NCBI GenBank assembly: GCA_022813625.1
Contig: JAKLMB010000016.1
Coordinates: 682,001-746,000, forward strand
DNA from: Aaosphaeria pasadenensis
Taxonomy: Eukaryota; Ascomycota; Dothideomycetes; Pleosporales
Length of the DNA: 64,000 nucleotides
Reading direction: 5' to 3'
Below the pieces are notes generated by a model that was given only the letters and a program-made list of their open reading frames with translations, was not told the origin of the DNA and searched no databases. Of this stretch, positions 1 through 9,162 are shown piece after piece; the stretch's first letter is position 1, and each line of letters begins with the position of its first letter. Made by a program: the position numbers and the translations under genes.

Positions 1-1370
1 GGGCATGAGCATGGATGGGCCTTCCCGAGTAGCGCATGCCTAGCGCTACTCATAGCTTATCTCGGTGGTATTACCTCCTGGATTGGGTATCCTTCTCGAT
101 GGACTGGCTGTTGGCTGCTGTTGAGTAATTTTTCTTTGTTCGCTGAGGGGTAAGTAATTGCATTTGTTGTGGCTTGGAGGTAAGGCAAGGTAAGGCAATA
201 GAGGTGGCACCGGTGTGCAAGGTTATCTCCGGAACTGCACCATGTAATGCTGCAGCGCAGCAGGAGAGATTTTGCAAAGTTCGCGCCCCACGCGCGGCCA
301 TCGTCGTGGGAAGTCTCGTCTCGTCTCGAGAGCTGGAGGCAATTTCTGTTCAGGTGCAAAAGGCAACTAACTCCGCTCTTTTCACCGAGGGAACGTTCGA
401 GTTATTTTCGGGAGCTGAAGGGAAGGTAGGCAATTGAGAGAAGTCCATTCCATAGCGGCTGGCTTTGATCAGAAGACGTGAGTTGCGCAGAGACAGAGGA
501 CCGTTCATCTCATGCTCTGATCCTCCAGACTCAGGTGAGGCTGCCTAGAACGAGAGGTACCTGGTGTGCGTGCATATCCGAGGCCGTGCATTTGCTGTCT
601 GACGAAAGGTGTTTGTTCATATGTAATGTTGAAGAGTAACAACAATTGAAGTCAAACGGTCATTGAGGACACAAGCGGCACGCACGACACCTTATATAGA
701 CAACCAGGCCGTCCTAATTTCCTCCACAGATCCCCGGAACTTTGTTTAAAGCCTTACGATTTGCGCCCCGACACGCCATCTTGTTGCATTGCTTCGTTTT
801 GGAGAGAGGACTGCGAGCAATATGTTCGGCTCGACTAGGTTCAGTTGGGAAATTACGATATTGGGAAATTTGCCGAGCAGGCTTCCCAATAGGGAAATAC
901 GCGACAAAAAATGTCTGTCTATGGCTGAGCGTTTCGACATTTTCCCTTAATCGATTGGTGAAGAAAGAGGGGTTTTGGGTTGTGCTGCACGAAATTGGAT
1001 CGGGTATGCTTTGCGATTGGAGTTGTTGGATTGGGTACTGGAGGTCAATACATATGTGCATATTTTCTACATTCCTGGATGGCTTCAGACCTCGTTGGTT
1101 TAGATGTAGGCTATGCACGATCAACCAAATCATAAAAGCACGCATAGTCTCTCAAAGTTTCAAAGTGAAATTTCCATCCTATTGTATTTGTGCAATAAAA
1201 TGGCAGGCTAAATATAATCTAATGGTTTCCATATCTAACCCTATTCATGGTGTCCGGACACCAGCGAACCCAACTTTGGTAATGGATGAATAGTTCATCA
1301 TCTACTCATGAAATTGTATGAAAACCTCCTCATCTTTTCATGAAAAATCGTACGCTTCAAAAATGCCAGA
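1..1370. other. Intergenic, no gene recognised
   Basis: Open frames here (the longest about 183 codons, around 742-1293) have no recognisable domain, overlap each other on both strands and show no coding-like composition, so none is called. The stretch lies downstream of the GH5 gene. The only structured element I see is the palindrome at 1249-1262. Confidence 0.5.
1249..1262. repeat. 14-nt perfect palindrome GGTGTCCGGACACC
   Basis: A perfect inverted repeat about 110 bp beyond the GH5 stop codon. It contains CCG and CGG half-sites back to back, the type of triplet Zn2Cys6 proteins contact, but at zero spacing. It could equally be chance or part of the 3' UTR fold. Confidence 0.35.
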
Positions 1371-2858
1371 CTACAGCCTCGAGCTCTTCCCTGTAGCCTT
1401 CGCATCCTCACTCAACGCTGCGTTCAGCTCGTCTCTAACCTTGCAATTCTCAAACTTATACGACGCCGCCAGCTCATCCAGCTCCTCCTCACTCTTCCCG
1501 TCAAAATACTCCGCCATCTCCCATCCAAGGTACTCACTGAGCAGCGTCTCCCTCACCACACGCTCAACATGTCGCTCGATCGTCCACAGCGGACTGGGAT
1601 ACTTCTTATTATGCAGATGCTCCGGCACCCACTCCCTGAACGCCTTAAACAACGGCTCATACCTCTCCTTCACCTTATCATCGTTCGACCCCCAGAAATC
1701 CGCACTAAGATCCTTCTTCTTCTGTATAAACGGCGCGAGCAACTTCATATACGCCGACCCCTCGTCCGCGTACACCATACCCTGGTAGTTGATATCCTTG
1801 TATGTCCAGATACTCCAATTGACGTCCGTCTCGCGGTAGATGCTCAACTGCTCCCTCAGCAGCGCGACACGACACTCATTGACCTGCTTGGCGCTCATGC
1901 CGTTCTCCTCGGCGGACGCATACACAGGCCCAAACTCGCCGTTATAAATCGGCACGCCCGCGTCCCGCATGAACTTGACCTTCCTTTCGAACGAGGACCT
2001 TAGCTTGGCCTTCTGCTCGGGGGTCCCCGTGTAGGTTCCCCCGCGCGGGAAGCCGAGGAACGAGTAGTCGTGGCATGCGTAGACGGCGTTGGGCAGCGGC
2101 GTCTTGGGGAACCGCGTGAAGTCCATCGAGTACGTGTTGCCGTCGATGAAGAGCATGTGCTCCGGGTCCACGATGCGGATGACCTTCTCGACGCGCGCGT
2201 AGAACGCGATGAGGTTGACGTGGTCCGGGTCGGACGGCTCGTTGAGGGGGTTGTAGCCTGCGATGACCGGGTTGCCGCGGTAGTGCTTTGCGATTTCGAA
2301 CCACAGGTTCGCGACGCGGTCTTGGAAGTTTTTGAATTTCCAGAAGAGGGCTTTCGTGATGCCGGAGTCGCAGTGCCAGTCTTGGTTTTGACCGCCGGGG
2401 GCCGTGTGCAGGTCGATGATCACGTAGATGTTGTGGCGGGCGCAGATGTTGACGATGCGGTCGAGGAGGCGGAAGCCTTCGGGTTTTATGACGCCTGGGT
2501 TCATGTCGTCTTCGAAGTGCCGGTAGTTGATGGGCACGCGGATGCTGTTGAGGCCGAGCGAAGCAAGGAACTCGGCGTCTTTGTCTGTGAAGAAGTAGTC
2601 CAGGAAGCGGCCGAAGTAGAAGTCGGCCTTCTCTTTGCCGAGTACGGCTGTGAGTGCTTCGCGGTGCTCATGCTCGTGGCCTGTAAAGCCTGTGATGAAG
2701 TTCTCCATGTTGAGGTGACCGCCTAGTCCCACGCCTTTGAGGATGACTTTGTTGCCATCACCGTCGACAATGGAAGTGCCCGAGACTCGCAGGATCGAGT
2801 TCGACCGGGTCCAGCCATTCCGTGAATTTGGAGAGCTTGAGCTTGTGTTCGAAGCCAT
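1371..2858 (-). CDS. GH5-family glycoside hydrolase, glucan 1,3-beta-glucosidase-like, probably intracellular
   Basis: A 495-residue single-exon protein. It should hydrolyse beta-glucosidic bonds with retention (GH5 clan A). Visible landmarks are the N-terminal KGVGLGGHLNMENF block (about 41-54), LGLNSIRVPINYRHF (101-115), the acid/base glutamate in GYNPLNEPSD (about E207) and the nucleophile in YNGEFGPV (about E308). There is no signal peptide: the N-terminus is Ser/Asn-rich and polar, so the enzyme is probably cytosolic, unlike secreted exo-1,3-glucanases. The C-terminal ~120 residues beyond the barrel are charged and family-specific. The start is the ATG at 2858. The gene is followed upstream, 330 bp away, by the end of a Zn2Cys6 regulator on the same strand, and its promoter carries three copies of CGACAYTCC. 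The exact substrate (beta-1,3-glucan, glucosylceramide, steryl glucoside) is not resolved. Confidence 0.87.
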   Translation of the reverse strand: MASNTSSSSPNSRNGWTRSNSILRVSGTSIVDGDGNKVILKGVGLGGHLNMENFITGFTGHEHEHREALTAVLGKEKADFYFGRFLDYFFTDKDAEFLASLGLNSIRVPINYRHFEDDMNPGVIKPEGFRLLDRIVNICARHNIYVIIDLHTAPGGQNQDWHCDSGITKALFWKFKNFQDRVANLWFEIAKHYRGNPVIAGYNPLNEPSDPDHVNLIAFYARVEKVIRIVDPEHMLFIDGNTYSMDFTRFPKTPLPNAVYACHDYSFLGFPRGGTYTGTPEQKAKLRSSFERKVKFMRDAGVPIYNGEFGPVYASAEENGMSAKQVNECRVALLREQLSIYRETDVNWSIWTYKDINYQGMVYADEGSAYMKLLAPFIQKKKDLSADFWGSNDDKVKERYEPLFKAFREWVPEHLHNKKYPSPLWTIERHVERVVRETLLSEYLGWEMAEYFDGKSEEELDELAASYKFENCKVRDELNAALSEDAKATGKSSRL

Positions 2859-3066
2859 TTTCGCTGTCGTCTAAAGGTAAAGATTCTCGAGCGAAGACGG
2901 TGGAATGTGTAGAAATGTACAAAGTAAACGACGTTGCTCTTCTTGCTTCTGGGTTCGTCAAAAAGCGTTCCATACGTTCTTATGTAAATGTCGTCTTGTA
3001 GCTGCGATCCGACCATTCACTAGTCGGGGACCAATCACCATCAAGGGGCCGGCTCGGAGAGGTTAG

Positions 3067-3077
3067 CCGACACTCCG
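3067..3077. promoter_or_regulatory. Candidate cluster element copy 1 (CCGACACTCCG)
   Basis: CGACAYTCC copy about 210 bp upstream of the GH5 ATG. It reads as a direct repeat CCG-N5-CCG, a layout used by Zn2Cys6 proteins. Identical in its 10-base core to the copies before the regulator and transporter genes, read on the other strand. Binding is inference. Confidence 0.55.
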
Positions 3078-3091
3078 CGTGCACAATAAAG

Positions 3092-3101
3092 GCGACATTC
3101 C
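3092..3101. promoter_or_regulatory. Candidate cluster element copy 2 (GCGACATTCC)
   Basis: Second CGACAYTCC copy in the GH5 promoter, 25 bp from the first start to start. The flanking CCG triplets are imperfect. Its right edge runs into CCCCGC, whose complement GCGGGG fits the carbon-repressor consensus SYGGRG. Confidence 0.45.
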
Positions 3102-3110
3102 CCGCCATGG

Positions 3111-3121
3111 CCGACATTCCG
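3111..3121. promoter_or_regulatory. Candidate cluster element copy 3 (CCGACATTCCG)
   Basis: Third CGACAYTCC copy in the GH5 promoter, 19 bp from the second, again with CCG-N5-CCG. It is the copy nearest the 3' end of the regulator gene. Confidence 0.52.
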
Positions 3122-3188
3122 CGCGCCATCCCTGTCGGTCATCAACCTCAGCGAATAACCATCGATGATCGTAGTAGACGAGCGCTCT

Positions 3189-4931
3189 TCAACGACCGTT
3201 CATGTCTGCCGACAGATCGAGTCCTACTTTCGCGCTCAGTGAAAGAATGATTTCCAATTGAGCCTTTACATCATAAGATTCGTCTTTCCATATATTTAAC
3301 GAATACGCCGCAACTGCAAGCGCATTCTGCCACCCATCCGGCAGCAGATCCAACCGCCCAGAGATGCAGGTCGCCAATATCATAAGAGAGCTCCTGGTCG
3401 AGGTGCGGAGCATCAGCCAGGTGCCATGGTGACGGGTCGCGAACCCAGGTTTTCGTTCGCGAAACCGTTCTGCACAGCAGTCTAGTGCTTTGCGTGCATA
3501 GTCGTCTACCAGGGAGGTGACGTCTTCGCTGAATGACGGAGTTGATAGGGCTGCTTCGAGGAAGGGAATGTAGAGCACATCATAGCTGTCGAGCAAACGA
3601 CCGCCTATGATGAATTGTAAAATCGTCTCCTCCGATTCGTGAACAGTGAAGATATCTGGACTCGACCGCACCCAGTCCTGTAATTGTTCTTCTAGCGTAG
3701 GAACAACACGCACCAACTCCCTATACCTTGACCCCGTGCTCGTCTTCCGTTTCAAAATAGCAGACACCGTATCTCGAATGTTCAACTCGAGCCGCCTGAG
3801 CGAAATGTCAGCGAGGTAGTAGTACCACTTCGGCTCATGCGAGGCATCAGTTGTAACCGGTGGCTCTGGGATATGCTGTGGATACTGGTCGCCTACCACC
3901 CCACCGCCTCCGAAGCTGGATAATCTGAGATTCATCCGCAGCTCGACCTCGGACTTCCAGCACGACCAGTAGACGCATTCTTCCAGCGAGTATTGGCCCG
4001 GTGGCGTGGAGACCGGGTACTCGGGGTATATGCATGTCACGGCCTGCGCGAACATGCGCCACGCCTCCAGCGGCGAGATGCTGTACATGAAGTACACCCC
4101 TGCGAGGAAGTAGCACTGCGCGGCAATCAGGCCGGGGGATGTTAGGAGCATGCCGATTCGACGCTGAGCAGCGCTGAAGTACGATCGCGCTACGATCCAA
4201 TCCGAGGGCGTGGCATCTGGCGATGCGATGGAGCCTAGGGCACAGACGAGGAGCACAAGACAGGATTCGGAGGTCCATTCGACCCCGTTCATGCATACGG
4301 AGTTCATTGTCTTTCGAAGTGAATCTTCTTCAAGTACGGGGTTCTTGCTGAGAACGTGCTCGAAGCAACTCTCCAGGAGGCGCCGACATGTTCCAATGTC
4401 TAAGTCAAAGTTCGCGTTACCAGGTTGATCTAGTTGCCTCGATGTGCGAAGTAGCTGGGCTAGATTTGTTTGTTCTTGAAACTGTCCTTCGAAGACAGGC
4501 CAGGCTAGAATATGTTCAACAGTGATTGCTAGTGATGAACCCTCAGAAATAGAAACGTTTCCAGCAGCATGGCTCGACGATGTCTCCTCATGTACAGCTG
4601 GAGAAGGCACCATAATCGTGCTCGGCGAAGTACCCGGAGAAGCAGATGCAATAGAAGCAGGCACCAGTGAAATCTGATGTTTCAAGCTCCTCTCCAGGTT
4701 ATCCAGCCGATCGAGAATAGCCAGGCTAGCTGGATCATACGCGGAGAGATCTTGCGTTGAATAATTACACGTCGCGCCTGCGCGCTCACAGAACGAGCAC
4801 GTAGGTCGGCGGTTGTCGCATTTCGTCTTTCGCGATCGGCAGGTCTGGCATGCAGCTACGGCTCTTTTGCGAGGATACGCGGCTGTCCCACGGGGTGCGG
4901 GACGTTTGGAGGTCCCGGATCCGACGTCCAT
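3189..4931 (-). CDS. Zn(II)2Cys6 transcription factor, likely regulator of the flanking GH5 and sugar transporter genes
   Basis: A 580-residue single-exon nuclear regulator. The binuclear zinc cluster is complete: Cys 28, 31, 38, 45, 48 and 55 with spacing C-x2-C-x6-C-x6-C-x2-C-x6-C, preceded by a basic RKR. A short heptad-like segment (about 70-88, LAILDRLDNLERSL) may dimerise. The middle region (about 190-450) has the helical pattern of fungal C6 proteins, including an AWRMFAQAV-type stretch. The reading frame runs open upstream to a GTG at 4979, but the first ATG is at 4931 (MDVGSG), which I use. A 12-codon upstream ORF lies in the leader. One CGACAYTCC element sits about 145 bp upstream of the ATG, so autoregulation is plausible. 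It lies tandem to GH5 and divergent from the MFS gene. The target set is inferred from position and motif only. Confidence 0.88.
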   Translation of the reverse strand: MDVGSGTSKRPAPRGTAAYPRKRAVAACQTCRSRKTKCDNRRPTCSFCERAGATCNYSTQDLSAYDPASLAILDRLDNLERSLKHQISLVPASIASASPGTSPSTIMVPSPAVHEETSSSHAAGNVSISEGSSLAITVEHILAWPVFEGQFQEQTNLAQLLRTSRQLDQPGNANFDLDIGTCRRLLESCFEHVLSKNPVLEEDSLRKTMNSVCMNGVEWTSESCLVLLVCALGSIASPDATPSDWIVARSYFSAAQRRIGMLLTSPGLIAAQCYFLAGVYFMYSISPLEAWRMFAQAVTCIYPEYPVSTPPGQYSLEECVYWSCWKSEVELRMNLRLSSFGGGGVVGDQYPQHIPEPPVTTDASHEPKWYYYLADISLRRLELNIRDTVSAILKRKTSTGSRYRELVRVVPTLEEQLQDWVRSSPDIFTVHESEETILQFIIGGRLLDSYDVLYIPFLEAALSTPSFSEDVTSLVDDYARKALDCCAERFRERKPGFATRHHGTWLMLRTSTRSSLMILATCISGRLDLLPDGWQNALAVAAYSLNIWKDESYDVKAQLEIILSLSAKVGLDLSADMNGR

Positions 4932-4971
4932 GTCCAGGGGTAGGTTAATTGCTGCTGTCTGTCGTCTGTGT

Positions 4972-5010
4972 CTATGCACACGTGAGAGTGCAAGTGGGCC
5001 GATGGCTCAT
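4972..5010 (-). promoter_or_regulatory. Upstream ORF (12 codons) in the leader of the C6 regulator
   Basis: ATG at 5010 and stop TAG at 4972-4974, ending 40 nt before the regulator's ATG at 4931. It encodes a short Cys/Thr-containing peptide. If the leader extends past 5010, scanning ribosomes would meet it first, so it could lower translation of the regulator. The transcription start is unknown. Confidence 0.4.
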
Positions 5011-5074
5011 TGCGGCTCCTGGTAACGTTTGGAAAAGTCGGGGTATTGGGGATGTGTGGTCGGAGGGATGCATG

Positions 5075-5085
5075 GGGAGTGTCGG
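5075..5085. promoter_or_regulatory. Candidate cluster element copy 4 (GGGAGTGTCGG)
   Basis: Complement CCGACACTCC matches copy 1 exactly over 10 bases. It lies about 145 bp upstream of the regulator's ATG and 66 bp upstream of its uORF. The second triplet is GGG rather than CGG. Confidence 0.5.
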
Positions 5086-5862
5086 CTTTTCTAATTGACG
5101 TCCAACGAACGTGCTGGGCCCCACGTTCACCATCCGGGTTGTTAGCGTTGCAAATCTGGGGTTAGCGTACGGTTAAATGTGACTTTTCAGCCTCTTCGGT
5201 TTTATTGTCATATTCTGGATTGACGACGGGAAACGATCGATCAGGAAGAAGAGCAATGGTAACATGCTGCTGCTCGTACTATGTATCATACACCAATCTG
5301 GCCGGTCCTTCAATCACCACTCCAGAGATCAGGTCACACCACATAACAACTAATCTCAGAGGAAACTCTTCTTCTACACGTTGTGATTATAGACAAATAT
5401 ATGCATTGGAATTTATAGAATACACTGATAGGGAGTTTGGTAAGGAGTATGTCTCTACTGTAGAGCCCAGGTTGAGATGATCTCTAATGTCTTCGGCCTC
5501 TGTCACAAAGAACCGATCCAGTGCATCGAATCGACAAGTAAAAAAGACGCACTAAACAGCTTCCCCGCCTACCCCAGCCGACCCCGGACCTTGGATGGAA
5601 ATACGAGTGCATACGGAGTTCACCAAGTCGAATCGGATGATGCATGCCTGGACTCAACGCTAGGCGCAAACTTGACACCTCCGGCCCGAAAAGTACATGA
5701 TGAAAGTTACCTGCACCTTCGTAGCTGAGATTGGCAAGTTCGGCGCAGCTTCGTTGCTCCGAGAGGACGCCACGCCCATTGTGTATGTTGGTGTAGTCTG
5801 GACTTTACCAGTTTCGTTCCACAAACCTCATCCTGCTTCTCCTCTCACTGACATGTCGTCCG

Positions 5863-5873
5863 GGGAGTGTCGG
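5863..5873. promoter_or_regulatory. Candidate cluster element copy 5 (GGGAGTGTCGG)
   Basis: Same 11-base sequence as copy 4, about 220 bp upstream of the transporter ATG. It overlaps CCGGGG (5860-5865), which fits the carbon-repressor consensus SYGGRG, so activation and glucose repression could compete here. That is inference. Confidence 0.5.
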
Positions 5874-6090
5874 TCTTCTGGCACTGGCCTTTATCCGATC
5901 GAGCAATCGACCTCAATGCAATGAATTATCACGACTACAACATCTCATGATCATCACCGAGACTCATCATTGGTAACAATCGCCTCAACTATATCTTCCC
6001 CATGAAACCCACATTTCCCACACCCCCTCATCCGCGATCAGCAACCCCCATCAATTGGAACTCCACACTTGAATCATCATCACCACCATC

Positions 6091-7806
6091 ATGATGGAGA
6101 AAACCGACTCCGAGACCGTCGTGCGGAACGAAAGCATCAGCAAGTCCGGCAACCCTGTCGTCGTTGATGAAGCCGCTCTCCTCGCCGACCGCACTGATGA
6201 AGAGGGCCTCACGTTTCGCTATGTCATGAAGAACCACCCATCGCTGGTGTGGTGGTCTTTCTTCTACGCCATGTCTGCTGTTGGATGGTAAGTCCCCCCT
6301 TAAACCTCACCATCACCATATATCCAAAAACATCCACTCATGTGTTGTTTTCAGGGGCTTCGACGCCCAGGTCAACGGCGCCATGATCTCGGTGCCCGCC
6401 TTCCGCCGCGACTTCGGCTACATCTTCGAGGGCCAGCCCGTCCTGCCGGCGGTATGGCAGACTTCGTTCAACGTCGTGAGCTCCGTCGGGCAGTTCTTTG
6501 GCGGGTTCCTGTGCGCGTGGACGGCGGACCGCATCGGGCGGAAGTACGCGTTGGCGATTGGCGCCGTCGTGTGTGCTGGTGGCATCGTGGGACAGGTCGT
6601 GACGGCGTCGAAGGTTGGGTTTCTGATGAGCAAGTTGGTCCTTGGGTTTGGTTTGGGTTTCTATCTCTCGATTGGGCCGCTTGTGACGTCTGAGGTAAGT
6701 TGTTGTGGTGATTTGGTTTCATAGAGGTTGCAGTGACTGACTGATTGATGAACCAGATCACACCGGTCGTTCTTCGAGGTCTGGCTACGGCTGGTGTCAA
6801 CCTCGGAATAGCACTGGGTCAACTCCTCTCCAATGCCGCCGTGAAAGGCTTCGGCGAGCGCGACGACAGATGGGCCTACCGCGGCCCCTTCGCCCTCCAA
6901 CTCTTCTTCGCCGTCTTCCTCCTCGCGGGTGTGTGGTTCGCCCCTGAATCCCCCTGGTACCTCGTCCGCAAGGGGCGCTACGAAGAAGCAGAGCACGCCA
7001 TGCAGCAGCTCTGGGGCGCCCACAAGCCCGTAGCCGTGAAAGTCGCCGCCATGAAAGCTTCCCACGAATCCCACGCCGAGGCGGCCCAACCCAGCATCCT
7101 CGAGTGCTTCCGCGGCACCAACCTCATCCGCACGGGCATCTCCACGGGCGTCTTCGTCTGCCAGCACCTCGTCGGCATCATCTTCGTCCTGGGATACAGC
7201 AGCTACTTCTTCCAGCTGGCCGGGCTCGACCCCTCCCGCAGCTTCGACCTCGGCGTCGGCGTCACCGCCTGCGGCGTCCTCGGCAACATCCTCTCCTGGT
7301 TCACCGTCAACCGCTACGGCCGCAGGTCCAACTTCCTCCTCGGCATGTGCGTCCTCACGGCGCTCCTCCTCCTCATCGGCATCATGGATGTCGTCCCCTC
7401 CAGCGGCGCGAAGTGGGTCCAAGCCGCCGCGACCGTCATCTACGCCTTCGTCTACTTCAACACCATCGGCGCGCTCGCCTTCGTCCTCCTCGGCGAGACG
7501 TCCAACCCGTCGCTCCGCGGCAACACGACCGCGCTCGCCACGGCCACCCAGTCCGCCCTCGGCATCGCAATGAACATCGCTATCCCGTACATGGTGAATC
7601 CGGACGAGGGCAACCTGAAGGGGAAGGTCGGGTTCGTGTTCGGAGGTCTCGCGGCGCTGGCGACGGTCGGTTGCTTCTTTTACGTGCCGGAGCTTAAGGG
7701 GAAGTCGTTCGATCAGATCAATACGCTTTTTGAGAAGAAGGTTCCGCCCAGGCATATGGGGAAGTATACGGCGGAGGATATCGAGCACGAGGTTGCGGTG
7801 GCGTAG
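6091..7806 (+). CDS. MFS sugar:H+ symporter, alpha-glucoside (maltose) permease-like
   Basis: A 528-residue plasma-membrane transporter of the sugar porter family with 12 predicted helices. Exons are 6091-6287, 6355-6694 and 6757-7806; introns of 67 and 62 nt have GTAAGT donors and keep the frame exactly. Family signatures are GFDAQVNGA in helix 1, DRIGRK between helices 2 and 3, PESPWYLVRKGR after helix 6, RYGRRS between helices 8 and 9, and PELKGKSF after helix 12. The long N-terminal cytosolic segment and the PESPWYLV form are typical of maltose/alpha-glucoside permeases, but the substrate cannot be fixed by sequence. ATG codons at 6091 and 6094 are both possible starts. It is divergent from the Zn2Cys6 gene, with a shared promoter element 220 bp upstream. 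It probably imports the sugar whose use the neighbouring regulator controls. Confidence 0.9.
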
Positions 7807-9162
7807 ATGTAGAGTGCCCGATGGCATCTATGCCACGGGAAAGAAGAAGATGTCTCTACGTTCATAAGTGTAGGAAATATCGTATATACGGAAGATAAGA
7901 TACATACATGCAAGTATCACAATGTAATAACCAACTTTTCAACAACCAAATGAACCCACTATCACACGCTGATTGTGCCACGAGAACGAACAACATTATG
8001 CCATGTGAAGTTGGCCAGTGTCAGAGAAAAAGAAACTTGTCCGAGGCGTCGAGGCATCGAAGCGTCGAGCTCATTCCCCGTGTTTCCCTTACCCGGTGTG
8101 CCTTGTCTGCCATCCAACGTCGAATGGTCCAAGAGAGTGAAGCGAAGCAACGGGCGGTCGAGAAGAATACGAAACCTGATCTGTAGTTTGTACGGACTGC
8201 TGTGATGATGTAAATTAAAGACGTGTATTTTTAATCTCAGATCGATCGATCAGGGGGGAATGGATTGGTCATAATCGATATACAACACTGTCTGCCTGTT
8301 TGCGTACATATACCATCTTTTGCCAAGAGAGGTAATTCATGTGTAGTAAACTTTAATTTTTTGTATGCTTTCATACCTATGTATATGTACTCTATGTACT
8401 CCGTACATAAACTGTACGCCGGGAACTTTCGTCCCGTTCCATCCCGTTCCCATAGTACTATCCTGTGTACCGGGTTCCCATTGTAAAAAAAAGTCCCACC
8501 GACCTTGATTCTAGTAGACGGAAAAGGAAAAGAAAAATTCATGATATACGAGTTCAAGGGAGTGGTTTAGTTGGACTGGCCGAACTCCTCCGTCCCAGCC
8601 ATTGGGGAAACCCGAGACGAAAGAAAGAAAGAAAAGAAAAGAAAAGAAGAACGCCCACAAATGCCGAGAGACAGACAGACAGAGAAAATTGCGTTTTGCA
8701 AGGGCGAACAAAGTTTGACAGTAGCAATGTGTTGGGGATTGGTATTGGTATAATTCGATGGAGGGCAGGCGGATGGGTGGACCTGCCTGTAGCGCAAAAT
8801 ATAGTGGACCGTGTGTGTAGGACGAGAGAGATCTTTTTGATGAGGGGAATATGAATGGTTGATGGGCGGCAGACAGACGGGTAGTGAAGTTGCCGAGTTA
8901 TCGTTGAACATGAGACGCATGCACAGATATGTGGGGAGGTTGGCCAAACAAAAACAAAAACACCAAAGAGAACAAGAAGACTATGCAGATCGTATATTTA
9001 CAATATGCAAGATATGCCGGCCCACCCCCTGCATGTTCTAAGTGCGCAAAATTCTGGATTCGAGCAAAAGGACCGCAAGGCAAAAGGGCAGGTTGATGGA
9101 TGAAGCGAACCGCTGTCGTGATGTTTGGGCTGACCGGCCAACACAGTTAGTCCAGAGGAGAT
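7807..9162. other. Convergent intergenic region
   Basis: Holds the 3' ends of the transporter (+) and the DUF1765 gene (-). It contains A/G-rich and T-rich runs and short overlapping frames without domains. A TACTCCGTA motif lies at 8397-8405. No gene seen. Confidence 0.6.

Larger units (their letters stand above)
5011..6090. promoter_or_regulatory. Divergent intergenic region between C6 regulator and sugar transporter
   Basis: About 1.1 kb separating two start codons on opposite strands. It carries one CGACAYTCC copy near each gene. Several short open frames (5205-5924) overlap, lack domains and are not called. Confidence 0.6.

Noticed and set aside
1569..2726. Plus-strand frames of 144 and 218 codons
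   Set aside because: Opposite strand of the GH5 gene, which has intact catalytic motifs. No domains in these frames.
3847..4296. 149-codon minus-strand frame
   Set aside because: Alternate frame within the C6 regulator, Arg/His/Leu-rich shadow.
6661..7827. 388-codon minus-strand frame
   Set aside because: Antisense shadow of the MFS transporter exons. Composition is acidic/Gly/Val-rich as expected from the complement of GC-ending codons, with no domain.
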